A stretch of DNA of 64,000 bases, from NCBI RefSeq assembly GCF_000092205.1, contig NC_014216.1, forward strand, positions 2,671,742-2,735,741, read 5' to 3'. The position numbers were made by a program, and so were the translations under genes. The notes beneath the pieces were generated by a model. That model saw nothing but the letters and a program-made list of their open reading frames with translations, searched no databases and was not told the DNA's origin. Positions 17,518 through 26,147 of this stretch are shown piece after piece (within the stretch, counting starts at the first letter, position 1; each line of letters begins with the position of its first letter). The stretch comes from Desulfurivibrio alkaliphilus AHT 2 (lineage in GTDB: Bacteria; Desulfobacterota; Desulfobulbia; Desulfobulbales; Desulfurivibrionaceae).

Positions 17518-19167
17518 CTACTCTCCTGTGTCGGCGATTCGGCTCCGGATAAAACGCTGCAGGTCCTGCGGCAGCTCAAATCCGGAATGCAGAATAGCGC
17601 GGTATTGCTCTCGGGCCTGCTGTACGGCGCCGGTACGGTCAAAAAGTCGGGCTTTGGCGATCATGGTGTCCAGGTCGTCACCAAACAGCTGCTTGTAGCG
17701 TTGCAGCAGGGCCAGGGCCCCATTGGGGCTGTCATGCTCCTCGGCAAAGGCGGCATAGCTGATCAAGGCCTCGGCCGACGGCTGGGGCTGGCTGATGGAC
17801 TGGTCGAAGAACTCCTTGGCGTCGGCGCCGCGCTGCATATTGGCGGCGGCAATGGCCGCCACCAGGGCGGCCCGGTCGTTGGTCTCGTCGTGGCGCAGGG
17901 CCATGCGGGCAAAATGCAGGGACCGGGCATTGTTGCCAAGCTTAACCAGGTAGATGGTGGCGATACGCTCCGCCAGGAGCGAGTTCTCCGGCCACAGCTC
18001 CAGGGCCGTTTCGTAGACGGTCAACGCTCCGTCATGGTTGCCGGTTTCGTCCAGTTCGGTGGCCTGGCGGATCAATCGGCGTGCCCGGATCTGCTCCGGT
18101 GGCAGCTCGATGCGCTGCTGCACGGTGATCTGCGGGGCGGCTCGAACCTGCAACTGTTGCGGGGCCACGGTGTCATCTTCTCTTTCCGGCCAGACAAATT
18201 CTTTGGCCCGGGGGGAGATGACGATGGTGTTGTGGCGTTCTTCCTTTTGCAGATCCTTGAGGTTGAGGATGATGTTCAAGGCAAAATCCCATGGCACATC
18301 CTTCAGGGTCAGGGTGAGTTGACCGCGAACGGCTTCGTCCACCACCACATTGCGCCCGGTGGCCTGGGCAAAAAAGCGAAAGACGTTATGCAGGTCGGTC
18401 TTGAAAAATTCCACATTGACCCGCATCTGTTCATCATCGGGTTCCGGCGCCAGCACCGGCGGCTCCTCCATCGCTACCCCGATGGCGAGGTCGGCCAGGT
18501 CATAAGCCGGGGTTTCCGGCTTTGGCTCCACCCGTGGCCGGGTATGAAACTCCAGGGATGGAATTCTGGGCACCACCGGCTCGGCGGTCTCCAGCGGCGG
18601 TTGCGCCTTTTTAAGATCGGCCAGGATGGCGGCGGCAGGATCATCGGGCTTGGGCGCCGGAGGTTGCTTGATCTTGGGCGCGGGGATGGTCTTGCTGATC
18701 TCTTCTTCCACGGCCGGGGCCGGTTTGGCCTTGCCGGCGGTCATCACCCGCGGCGGGGTGGCCAGGGTCAGCAGAATGTCATGATGGTCGGCGGTGGTAC
18801 GGTAATCCAGGGTGCTGGAAAGAATGGCCTCCAGACGGATGATGTTCTGCGGCTCCAGGGAACGGCGGCGCAGTTCCTGCAGTTCACCCTGCGGCAAACC
18901 GGGCGGGGTGACCAGGCCCTCGGCCCAGTCGGCATCGGCGATATCAATCACCACCCGGGGCGGGTCAAAGAGCAGGTAGCTGGTAAAGGTCGGCGCCGAA
19001 CTGCCGGAGATTCGCAACATGATGGCGTCGTCTTTTGGTTCCAGGGTGATGGCGTCAACCACATAACCGGCGGTCGCGGCGGTGGCACCAGCCTGGTGGC
19101 CGCCCAGCAGCCCGCCGAGCAGCAGCACCAGCACGATCGCCTTGATATGTCGGGGGATGGGTGTCAT
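17518..19167 (-). CDS. AMIN / STN-like / TPR protein of the pilus operon (split-PilQ N-terminal part)
   Basis: About 549 residues from the ATG at 19167; a TTG at 19176 and a GTG at 19170 are alternatives. A signal peptide is followed by an AMIN domain (about 38-140, binds peptidoglycan in PilQ), a long Pro/Ala/Lys/Glu linker (about 145-250), a secretin N-terminal STN-like domain (about 250-322: NVEFFKTDLHNVFRFFAQ) and TPR helices to the C-terminus. PilQ proteins usually carry AMIN and STN on the same chain as the pore. Here they lie on a separate protein with added TPRs, placed between pilP and the secretin gene. Confidence 0.75.
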   Translation of the reverse strand: MTPIPRHIKAIVLVLLLGGLLGGHQAGATAATAGYVVDAITLEPKDDAIMLRISGSSAPTFTSYLLFDPPRVVIDIADADWAEGLVTPPGLPQGELQELRRRSLEPQNIIRLEAILSSTLDYRTTADHHDILLTLATPPRVMTAGKAKPAPAVEEEISKTIPAPKIKQPPAPKPDDPAAAILADLKKAQPPLETAEPVVPRIPSLEFHTRPRVEPKPETPAYDLADLAIGVAMEEPPVLAPEPDDEQMRVNVEFFKTDLHNVFRFFAQATGRNVVVDEAVRGQLTLTLKDVPWDFALNIILNLKDLQKEERHNTIVISPRAKEFVWPEREDDTVAPQQLQVRAAPQITVQQRIELPPEQIRARRLIRQATELDETGNHDGALTVYETALELWPENSLLAERIATIYLVKLGNNARSLHFARMALRHDETNDRAALVAAIAAANMQRGADAKEFFDQSISQPQPSAEALISYAAFAEEHDSPNGALALLQRYKQLFGDDLDTMIAKARLFDRTGAVQQAREQYRAILHSGFELPQDLQRFIRSRIADTGE

Positions 19168-19172
19168 CACGG

Positions 19173-19727
19173 TCAATCTCCCTCTTGGGTTAAAAACATT
19201 TCAATGGTGCGGTATTCCGTTTCGCCCGTTGGGGTCACCGTGGGCTCTTTGATAATGACCCGACCCGGGGTGATGCTCTCCACCCGGCCCTGGCGGCCGA
19301 TTAAGTCACCGGGGCGGATGAAATAGCCGCGGCCGGTGGAGTCCTCGGCCATGGCCATGGTCTCCCGGTCGCTGACGATGATGGCGGTCAGGGTCAATTG
19401 CCCGGGTTCAAACCGGCGCAGGCCGGTAAGTACCTCCTCCTCTCTTTCTGCTACGTCAACGTCCGGCGAGGGAGCGGGGGCGGCCTCCACGAAGGGCATA
19501 AAGGGGTCGGGGCGGCCGACCAGGCGGTAAACAAAGTCGGCCTGAGGCGAAAGCTGTAACTCCGGGGTGTCGGCCAGCGACGGCGGGGCCGGTACCTCCA
19601 GGATGACTTCCGGGGACACTTGGTCGGCTGCAGGCGCCTCTTCTCCGGTGGCCCATTGCGGGCCGGCAAGGCCAAAAGCCATGGCCAGGGTGCCGATGCG
19701 TATGGTTTTGCTTGCCGAATAACGCAT
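19173..19727 (-). CDS. pilP: PilP, type IV pilus inner-membrane lipoprotein/periplasmic subunit
   Basis: 184 residues. It has an N-terminal signal sequence (ends near WATGEEA), a Pro-rich linker, then the PilP beta-domain: GRPDPFMPF, LRRFEPGQLTLTAII, GYFIRPGDLIGRQGRVESITPGRVIIKE. No lipobox cysteine is visible, unlike many PilP proteins. PilP links the PilMNO inner complex to the secretin. It lies 6 nt after pilO on the same strand. Confidence 0.9.
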   Translation of the reverse strand: MRYSASKTIRIGTLAMAFGLAGPQWATGEEAPAADQVSPEVILEVPAPPSLADTPELQLSPQADFVYRLVGRPDPFMPFVEAAPAPSPDVDVAEREEEVLTGLRRFEPGQLTLTAIIVSDRETMAMAEDSTGRGYFIRPGDLIGRQGRVESITPGRVIIKEPTVTPTGETEYRTIEMFLTQEGD

Positions 19728-19733
19728 GATTTC

Positions 19734-20378
19734 CTATCGCCTCCGCGAGCGGGCCGGTGGGGGCGGCGCCGTTTCCGGTTCGATGAAGCGGTAAGTCAGC
19801 AAAGTGATGTTGGTGGTCAGGTACATCCGGTTCCCGGTGCGGGTCGGTGAACTCATATTGATGTCCTGCACCGTGACAATCCGGGGCAGTTTGCTGATGC
19901 GGTCAAGAAAGGTGCCGACGTTATGGTATGGTCCCCGGACCGAGATACTGAGGGGGATTTCGGCGTAAAACTGGTGTCGCACCTCACTCTGGGGGCGGAA
20001 CAGCAGAAAATCCAGGCCGGAGTGGGTACCCAGGTTGGAGATGCTGGTCAGCAGCAGGGGAATCTCTTTTTCTTCGGGTAGCAGTAGGGATAGTTCTTCC
20101 AGTCGCAGTTCCACCTGCCGGGTGTCTTCCCGATGCTGGTCAATTTCCCTTGCTACCCGGGCAAGACGTGTGATCTCGCTTTCCAGGTTTTGGATGCGGT
20201 TGCGGGCCTGGTCCATTTCGCCCGCTTTGGGGATAAACACCAGGAAGGTGAAAATAACCGCCGGCAGCGCGCAGACCCCCAGCAGGATCAGCAGTTTGTG
20301 CAGGCTGGTGAGCATGCCGGTTTTGGTTTCCAGCAGTACATCCAGCTTTTTGAGCAGCGGCTTCAGTTTCTGGTTCAT
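19734..20378 (-). CDS. pilO: PilO, type IV pilus alignment subunit
   Basis: 214 residues. One transmembrane helix (about 29-48), then a coiled coil (about 55-100: ARNRIQNLESEITRLARVAREIDQHREDTRQ) and a ferredoxin-like periplasmic domain (EIPLLLTSISNLGTHSGLDF, PLSISVRGPYHNVGTFLDRISKLPRIVTVQDI). This is the PilO plan. The start overlaps the pilN stop by 4 nt. Confidence 0.92.
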   Translation of the reverse strand: MNQKLKPLLKKLDVLLETKTGMLTSLHKLLILLGVCALPAVIFTFLVFIPKAGEMDQARNRIQNLESEITRLARVAREIDQHREDTRQVELRLEELSLLLPEEKEIPLLLTSISNLGTHSGLDFLLFRPQSEVRHQFYAEIPLSISVRGPYHNVGTFLDRISKLPRIVTVQDINMSSPTRTGNRMYLTTNITLLTYRFIEPETAPPPPARSRRR

Positions 20379-20944
20379 TCCGCTTCCTCCGATGCCGGTT
20401 TGGGCGGGGTGACCCGGATAACCAGGGAAAATGATTTAAGCCGGTTGCCGCCCACCTCGGTCTGGGTGGAACTGGTCAAATCAGCGCTGCTAAAATAGGG
20501 GGAGCGTTCCAGGGCCTGCATGTATTGGGCGATGGTGGGGTTGTCCAGGCCGATACCGGCCAGGTTGATGGTGGTGCCGGACATCCGCAGGGAGGTTAGC
20601 CACATCCGGGCGCTGGGAGTCAGGTTGCTGATCTCGTCCACGATTCGGACGGGCAACTGGGAGTCGGCGCGCAACTGGTCGATGGCGGCAATCTTGACCT
20701 CCAGCTCTTCACGCTTTCTTCTAAGGCCGTCGATTTCTCTTTGGATGGCGACATAAGAGGCCCGCTCCGCCTCCAGGTCGCTGATTCTCGCCTCCAGCCG
20801 GCCGGCCTGAAGGGCCATCACCAGGGTGATTCCGCCCAGAACAAGCAGCACAACCGCCAGGGCGCCGAAAAGGCCGAAAAACTCGTAGCGCCGGCGCAGT
20901 TTTTGCCTGATTTCCTTGATCGGCAGCAGGTTTATCTTAATCAT
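20375..20944 (-). CDS. pilN: PilN, type IV pilus alignment subunit
   Basis: 189 residues. It begins MIKINLLPIKEIRQKLRRR, the cytoplasmic INLLP motif that binds PilM, followed by a transmembrane helix (about 25-45), a coiled coil and a periplasmic domain. It lies 9 nt after pilM and pairs with PilO. Confidence 0.93.
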   Translation of the reverse strand: MIKINLLPIKEIRQKLRRRYEFFGLFGALAVVLLVLGGITLVMALQAGRLEARISDLEAERASYVAIQREIDGLRRKREELEVKIAAIDQLRADSQLPVRIVDEISNLTPSARMWLTSLRMSGTTINLAGIGLDNPTIAQYMQALERSPYFSSADLTSSTQTEVGGNRLKSFSLVIRVTPPKPASEEAE

Positions 20945-20953
20945 GGTCTTCCC

Positions 20954-22072
20954 CTAAAACTCCACCGACCGGGTGGCCAGGCCGAAGGCCTGGCCCATTT
21001 CCGGGGCGGCGACCTGCAGGTACTCGGGGTCGATTTTTTTTGGGTCGTATTCAATTCTGGTGAAGGGATTGAATACGGTGCAGGGCAACTCGCACTGTTG
21101 GGCCAGGTAATCGGCCAGGCCGGTAAGCCTTGCGCTGCCGCCGCTGATCACGATCCGGCTGATGGGCTGGTCCTCGTTGCTGGAGAGGTAAAAAGCGATG
21201 GCCCGCTTGATCTCTTCGCTCCACTGCCGGCAGGTGTCTTGTACAATCTCCGCCGCTTTTTGCCGTGTTTCTTCCGAGGGAGCCGGCATTTTGCCGGTTT
21301 TCAGGGCCTCGGCCTCATCGAAGGAAAGACCCAGGGAGTTTTGCAGTTGAATGGTCAGGTCGCGGCCGCCCAGGGTGATGTCGCGGGTCAGGGCCGAACT
21401 GCCGCCACTGAGCAGGTTGATGTTCATTTTGCCGGCCCCGATGTCCACCAGGGCCACGTTTTCCGCTTGCTGCTGGTGGGCGTCGAAGGCGTTTTCCAGG
21501 GCAAAGGCGTCCACGTCCACCACCACCGCTTCCAGCCCCAGGCCGTCCAGCAGTTCCAGGTAGCCGTCCACCAGCTCCTTTTTGGCCGCCACCAGCATCA
21601 CATCGGTGTTTTCGTCGCCTTCCCGGTTGGTCTGCAGGTCGTGGAAGTCCAGGTAAACATCATCGATATCAAAGGGGATGTACTGCTCCGCCTCTTCGAT
21701 GATGTGCTTTTCCAGCTCTTCGGTACTCATCACCTGGAGGTTGATTTTTTTTACGATCACCGAGTAACCGGAAACGGAAATGGCCACTTTGCGGTTTTTG
21801 CTTTTCAGGTTGGCCAGCAAAGGGGAGAGCACCCCGGCCACGGCCTCGGCGTCGAGCAGAGCGCCATCTTCGGTGGCCTCGGGCGGGATCAGGGCGCTGC
21901 CCAGGGTCAGCAGCCGGTAGCCGTCGGTCAGGCGATGCAGCTCGCAGACCTTGACGGCATGGGAGCCGATGTCCAGCCCCAGGGCCAAAGCGGATCGGCC
22001 GCCACCGGGCAGGGTAAGCCGCCCGAGGGAGGACAGGCTTATTTTTTTAAGGTTTGGCAGGGTTAAGGCCAT
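20954..22072 (-). CDS. pilM: PilM, actin-like ATPase of the pilus machine
   Basis: 372 residues from the ATG at 22072, which has AGGA 6 nt upstream; a GTG at 22087 is the alternative. FtsA/actin fold: LGLDIGSHAVKVCEL (phosphate 1), VALVDIGAGKMNINLLSGG (phosphate 2), ISRIVISGGSARLTGLADYL (adenosine motif). It is a cytoplasmic protein that binds the PilN tail. It is the first gene of the pil operon, divergent from lepB across a 357-bp region. Confidence 0.93.
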   Translation of the reverse strand: MALTLPNLKKISLSSLGRLTLPGGGRSALALGLDIGSHAVKVCELHRLTDGYRLLTLGSALIPPEATEDGALLDAEAVAGVLSPLLANLKSKNRKVAISVSGYSVIVKKINLQVMSTEELEKHIIEEAEQYIPFDIDDVYLDFHDLQTNREGDENTDVMLVAAKKELVDGYLELLDGLGLEAVVVDVDAFALENAFDAHQQQAENVALVDIGAGKMNINLLSGGSSALTRDITLGGRDLTIQLQNSLGLSFDEAEALKTGKMPAPSEETRQKAAEIVQDTCRQWSEEIKRAIAFYLSSNEDQPISRIVISGGSARLTGLADYLAQQCELPCTVFNPFTRIEYDPKKIDPEYLQVAAPEMGQAFGLATRSVEF

Positions 22073-22429
22073 CGCTGATCCTGTCACCAGACTTGCACAA
22101 CATTGCTATGTAAGCAGGCAACTCATCATTTGTCGCCTTTCTTTATGCTTCCGGGTACTTCCAGGCTTTTAAGCCTAACGTCATGATCGCATTAAGGACA
22201 TAAAAGGGCCGCGATGTCAAGGGTAAAGCTTAAATATCAAGCGGTTGCTTGTCTTTTTTTGTGCTTTGCGGTATAGCTACACAGGTTTGCCGGACGGTTT
22301 TCGCCGCCCCGGGTGACGGCCCGAAACCCTGACAGGCATTGGGTTTAAGATGGGGCGCCTCCAGGCACCGGCGCCGTTGGCGGCAGTTTAAGCGGGTCTT
22401 TTAAAAAATCTTTTGCTGGAGGAAAAAGT
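22073..22429. other. Divergent intergenic region between pilM and lepB
   Basis: 357 bp without a gene. It must hold promoters for both sides. A weak sigma-70-like pair for lepB is TTGTCT (22249) and TATAGC (22272) with a 17-bp spacer. No match to a riboswitch class or repeat family was recognised. Confidence 0.35.
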
Positions 22430-23059
22430 TTGACCGATAATAATCGGGAGTCTTCACGGAAATCAGTTTTTCGTGAATATGCCGAGGCCATTATTGTGGC
22501 CCTGCTCCTGGCCCTGCTCATTCGCACTTTTGTGGTGCAGGCCTTTAAAATTCCCTCCGGCTCCATGGAACCGACGCTGTTAATCGGCGATCATCTGCTG
22601 GTCAACAAGTTCGTCTACGGGGTGCGCAACCCCTTCAGCGGGGAGGTCTGGGTCAGTCTGCAAGAGCCTAAGCGTTACGACGTGGTGGTTTTTCGCTATC
22701 CCCGTAACCCTAGGCAGGACTATATCAAGCGAATTATCGGCCTGCCGGGTGAGACCGTGGAGATTCGTGATAAACAGGTTTATATCGACGGTGAACCACT
22801 GGAAGACCCCCGGGCGGTGTTTCGCGACGACGATATCCTGCCTCCCTCCCGCCAGCCCCGCGACAACTTCGGCCCGGTGAAAGTGGGCCCCGATGAACTT
22901 TTCACTTTGGGGGACAATCGCGATAACAGCCACGACAGCCGCTTCTGGGGCATGGTGGAGACCACTGCCCTGCGGGGCAAGGCCTTTGTTTTATACTGGT
23001 CCTGGGATCATGAGGAAACCGGGGTGCGCTGGAATCGACTGGGGCAGAGGATAGAATAA
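22430..23059 (+). CDS. lepB: Signal peptidase I (LepB)
   Basis: 209 residues. The TTG start at 22430 is supported by GGAGG 7 nt upstream and by lack of a nearby ATG. One N-terminal membrane helix (about 19-38) precedes the catalytic-Ser motif [14 protein letters not shown] (Ser45). The box with the catalytic Lys is [20 protein letters not shown], and the conserved [14 protein letters not shown] follows. It cleaves signal peptides of secreted proteins. pyrB starts 2 nt after its stop. Confidence 0.95.
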   Translation: MTDNNRESSRKSVFREYAEAIIVALLLALLIRTFVVQAFKIPSGSMEPTLLIGDHLLVNKFVYGVRNPFSGEVWVSLQEPKRYDVVVFRYPRNPRQDYIKRIIGLPGETVEIRDKQVYIDGEPLEDPRAVFRDDDILPPSRQPRDNFGPVKVGPDELFTLGDNRDNSHDSRFWGMVETTALRGKAFVLYWSWDHEETGVRWNRLGQRIE

Positions 23060-23061
23060 CC

Positions 23062-23994
23062 ATGAGCGCCGATTACCTTTTTCCGCATCGACACATCCTG
23101 GGGCTTGGTGATCTGGCCGCCGCCGATATCGATTTCATTCTTAAAACCGCCGAGAGCTTCAAGGAAATATCGCAACGCTCGATCAAGAAGGTGCCCACCC
23201 TGCGGGGGAAAACGGTTATCAACCTGTTTCTGGAACCCTCCACCCGCACCCGGCTCTCTTTCGAGATCGCCGCCAAGCGGATGAGCGCCGACACCTTCAA
23301 CATCTCCGGGGCCGGTAGCAGCACGGCTAAGGGTGAGACCATGGTGGATACGGCCCGTAACCTGGCGGCCATGAACCCCGACTGCATCATTATCCGTCAC
23401 TCCTGTTCCGGCTCCCCCGGCCTGCTGGCCCGGCATATCGATGCCTCGGTGATCAACGCCGGCGACGGGGCCCATGAGCACCCCAGCCAGGGCCTGTTGG
23501 ACCTGATGACGGTGCGGGAGCACAAGGGGCGAATTGCCGGTTTGAAAGTGGCGATCATCGGGGATATCACCCACAGCCGGGTGGCCCATTCCAATATTAT
23601 CGGCTTTTGCAAAATGGGGGCCGAGGTTCGGGTGGCCGGGCCCGCCACCTTGATCCCGCCGGGGATTGCCGCCATGGGCGCGCAGCATTGCCGCTCGGTG
23701 CGCCAGGCGGTGAGCGGGGCCGATGTGGTGATGACCCTGCGGATTCAGAAGGAGCGCCAGCAGGACCCGCTGCTGCCCTCCTTGCGGGAATACGCCATCT
23801 TTTACGGGATTACCCCGGAAATCATGGCCCTGGCCGCGCCCGATGCCATCCTGATGCACCCCGGCCCCATTAATCGAGGGGTTGAGCTTGATCCGGCCCT
23901 GGCCGACGGGCCCCGCTCGGTTATCCTGGACCAGGTGACCAACGGGGTGGCGATCAGGATGGCCCTATTGTACCTCATAATGGGTGGAGAATAG
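23062..23994 (+). CDS. pyrB: Aspartate carbamoyltransferase catalytic subunit
   Basis: 310 residues. Carbamoyl phosphate-binding motif STRTRLSFE (about 54-62), the HPSQGLLDL block and a C-terminal [11 protein letters not shown] aspartate-binding loop are all present. It performs the first committed step of pyrimidine synthesis and is followed by pyrC. The G of its TAG stop is the first base of a family-1 repeat that separates the two pyr genes. Confidence 0.97.
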   Translation: MSADYLFPHRHILGLGDLAAADIDFILKTAESFKEISQRSIKKVPTLRGKTVINLFLEPSTRTRLSFEIAAKRMSADTFNISGAGSSTAKGETMVDTARNLAAMNPDCIIIRHSCSGSPGLLARHIDASVINAGDGAHEHPSQGLLDLMTVREHKGRIAGLKVAIIGDITHSRVAHSNIIGFCKMGAEVRVAGPATLIPPGIAAMGAQHCRSVRQAVSGADVVMTLRIQKERQQDPLLPSLREYAIFYGITPEIMALAAPDAILMHPGPINRGVELDPALADGPRSVILDQVTNGVAIRMALLYLIMGGE

Positions 23995-24144
23995 TAATCG
24001 TACAGCAGCACCGCATCTTCGGGCGATCAGCCAGGCTTACGTACAGGGGGTACGCTGCGCCTGTCTGCTTGCCCGAACCTGCGGCACTGCTGAACGATTA
24101 CGGCCCGTTAGACCGGTAAGTTGGTACCCCTGGTGAACGTTTAC
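23994..24144 (+). repeat. Family-1 palindromic repeat, copy 2 (with second unit)
   Basis: The main palindrome (23994-24101) has ends GTAATCGTACAGCAG and CTGCTGAACGATTAC, with one mismatch in the outer stem. The second unit (24102-24144) ends GTGAACGTTTAC. It shares one base with the pyrB stop codon and ends next to the pyrC ribosome site. Confidence 0.9.
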
Positions 24145-24159
24145 GGAGAATAATTGCGT

Positions 24160-25473
24160 ATGTCTGCTGATGCTTCGATTTTGCTGGAAAACGCTCGGCT
24201 GCTGGACCCGGCTTCCGGTCTGGACGAGAAGGGATATCTGCTGGTGCACGAGGGCCGGATCGTGGCGGTGGCGGCGGGCAGCCCCGCGGGGTTGGAGTTG
24301 CCGCCGCAGTTGCGGCGGATTGACGCCGACGGTCGCTGGCTGGCACCCGGCCTGATCGACATCCATGTGCATTTGCGGGAACCCGGCGAGGAACACAAGG
24401 AAACCGTCGCCAGCGGGGCGGCGGCCGCCGCCGCCGGCGGCTTCACCGCCGTGGCCTGCATGCCCAACACCAGGCCGGTCAACGACAGCGCGGCGGTTAC
24501 CTGCCAGATCATGGCCGCCGCCGCCGGGGCCGCCGCCCGGGTTTACCCGGTGGGGGCCATCAGCGTGGGGTTGCAGGGCGAAACCCTGGCCCCTTTTGGT
24601 GAAATGCGCCGGGCCGGGGTGCGGGCGGTCAGTGACGACGGCCGGCCGGTGGGCAACAGCCAGTTCATGCGCCGGGCCTTGGAGTATGCCGGCGACCACG
24701 ACCTGCTGGTGATCAGCCATGCCGAAGATGACAGCTTGAGCCGCAACGGGGCGATGAACGAAGGGGAGACCGCCACCCGCCTGGGCCTGCGGGGGATTCC
24801 GGCAGTGGCCGAGGAGATTATGGTGCACCGGGAGCTGGCCCTGGCCGAGTATACCGGCCGGCCCATCCATATCGCCCATGTCAGTACCGCCGGAGCGGTT
24901 GACCTGGTGCGGCGGGCCAAGGCGCGGGGAGTGCAGGCGACGGCGGAAACCGCCCCCCACTACTTCACCCTCACCGAAGAGGCGGTGGGCCTTTACGACA
25001 CCCGGGCCAAGATGAACCCGCCGCTGCGCACCGCCGCCGATGTGGCCGCCATCCGCGAGGCCCTGGCCGACGGCACCCTGGAGGTGATCGCCACCGACCA
25101 TGCCCCCCACAGTGAACTGGAAAAGGAGCTGGAATTTGAACTGGCCGCCAACGGCATCATCGGCCTGGAAAGCGCCCTGCCTCTGAGCCTGGCCCTGGTG
25201 CGGGACGGCTTGCTCAGCCCCCTGCAACTGGTGGCCCTGATGAGCACCAATCCCGCCCGGATCCTGAGTGTGCCCGGCGGCCGCCTGGCGGTGGGCGAAC
25301 CCGCCGACCTGACCCTGATCGACCCGGATTACCGGTTTACCTTTCAGGCCGATCAACTCAAATCGCGCAGCCGCAACTCACCGTTTCTCGATTGGGAAAT
25401 GCAGGGCAGGGCGGTGCTGACCATCATGGATGGCCGGATTACCCATGAGGTCGTAAGCGTTCACCAGGGGTGA
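24160..25473 (+). CDS. pyrC: Dihydroorotase
   Basis: About 437 residues from the ATG at 24160; a TTG at 24154 closer to GGAGAA is the alternative. Metal-binding DIHVHLREPG, the carboxylated-Lys region GEEHKETV, ISHAEDD, HIAHVST and the C-terminal metal aspartate in ATDHAPHS are visible. It is a class I (PyrC/AllB-type) dihydroorotase acting after PyrB. The last six residues (VSVHQG) and the TGA stop lie inside a family-1 repeat that begins exactly at codon 432. Confidence 0.95.
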   Translation: MSADASILLENARLLDPASGLDEKGYLLVHEGRIVAVAAGSPAGLELPPQLRRIDADGRWLAPGLIDIHVHLREPGEEHKETVASGAAAAAAGGFTAVACMPNTRPVNDSAAVTCQIMAAAAGAAARVYPVGAISVGLQGETLAPFGEMRRAGVRAVSDDGRPVGNSQFMRRALEYAGDHDLLVISHAEDDSLSRNGAMNEGETATRLGLRGIPAVAEEIMVHRELALAEYTGRPIHIAHVSTAGAVDLVRRAKARGVQATAETAPHYFTLTEEAVGLYDTRAKMNPPLRTAADVAAIREALADGTLEVIATDHAPHSELEKELEFELAANGIIGLESALPLSLALVRDGLLSPLQLVALMSTNPARILSVPGGRLAVGEPADLTLIDPDYRFTFQADQLKSRSRNSPFLDWEMQGRAVLTIMDGRITHEVVSVHQG

Positions 25474-25601
25474 TAGCTTACCGCTTAACGGGCTGTAATC
25501 GAACAGCCGTGCCGCAGGTTCGGGCAAGCAGCCAGGTGCAGCGTACATCAGTACGTAAGCCTGGCTGATCGCCCGAAGATGCGGTGCGGCTGTTCGATTA
25601 C
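25453..25601 (-). repeat. Family-1 palindromic repeat, copy 3 (with second unit)
   Basis: Second unit 25453-25493, main palindrome 25494-25601 with ends GTAATCGAACAGCCG and CGGCTGTTCGATTAC (perfect 15-bp outer stem). It overlaps the pyrC 3' end and stops 6 bp short of the stop codon of the convergent flagellar rod-like gene. Confidence 0.9.
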
Positions 25602-25607
25602 ATGAGG

Positions 25608-25964
25608 TTAGCTTTTGATGTTCAGCAGGCTCCCCAGCCGCTCGTCCTCGCTCTGGACGACCTTGAGGTTGGCCTGGTAGTAGCGGCGGCTGAGCATCAG
25701 GTTGGGCATCTCCTGAGCCAGATCAACGTTTGATTTTTCCACCATCTCCGGGCCTGCGGCGGTTTGCTCCTGCACCACCGGGCCGGGGGTCTCGATCTTC
25801 TCCGCCCGTGGCTCCACGGTGCCGGGGGCCACGCCTTCATGCAGGGTTACCCGGACCTTCTTGTAGCCGTCGGTGTTGACATTGGCGGTGTTATGGGCCG
25901 TGGCCGCGGTCTTTTGCTGCAGGGCCAGCAGGCCGGACAGGGCTGAATGGATTCCGGTAACCAT
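25608..25964 (-). CDS. Flagellar rod/hook-basal-body family protein (FlgC-like), stand-alone
   Basis: 118 residues. The N-terminus GIHSALSGLLALQQKTAATAHNTANVNTDGYKKV is the flagellar basal-body rod N-terminal signature (SALSG...Q......NiANv.T.Gyk). The C-terminus NVDLAQEMPNLMLSRRYYQANLKVVQ is the matching C-terminal domain. The length and short centre resemble FlgC or a FlgE/F/G fragment. It is not beside other flagellar genes here and has its own promoter (-35 at 26113) and an AGGGAG ribosome site. It may be a real FlgC-type paralogue or a protein with a new role; not resolved. Confidence 0.75.
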   Translation of the reverse strand: MVTGIHSALSGLLALQQKTAATAHNTANVNTDGYKKVRVTLHEGVAPGTVEPRAEKIETPGPVVQEQTAAGPEMVEKSNVDLAQEMPNLMLSRRYYQANLKVVQSEDERLGSLLNIKS

Positions 25965-25978
25965 GGTGCGTACTCCCT

Positions 25979-26007
25979 GTAAGCGACGGTACTCCGTAAT
26001 CGCTTAC
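25979..26007. repeat. Minimal family-1 derivative (GTAA...TTAC hairpin)
   Basis: GTAAGCGA and TCGCTTAC form a perfect 8-bp stem around 13 nt. It has the same boundary bases as family-1 repeats but lacks the centre. It lies in the leader of the rod-like gene, 14 bp before the ATG. Confidence 0.55.
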
Positions 26008-26089
26008 ATATTGGCAGGTTATAAGCAGTCAGCGGTGGTTAGCGTTATGCATGATGCTGAAAGCTTAAACTTATGGTGTTATTCTCTAT

Positions 26090-26118
26090 ATTATACTTAT
26101 CGGATTACCGATTGCCAA
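26090..26118 (-). promoter_or_regulatory. Strong sigma-70 promoter with inverted repeat in spacer, for the rod-like gene
   Basis: On the minus strand TTGGCA (26113-26118) and a perfect TATAAT (26090-26095) are 17 bp apart. The spacer contains ATCGG-taat-CCGAT (26099-26112), a likely operator. The leader to the ATG at 25964 is about 118 nt. Confidence 0.65.
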
Positions 26119-26147
26119 GTTCCAACAATAATTTTTCCTGCTTTTAG

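Noticed and set aside
16582-19326. A 914-codon open frame on the plus strand across the pilus operon
   Set aside because: It is the mirror of the secretin and AMIN/TPR genes, with Gly/Gln/Asp-rich composition and no recognisable motif.
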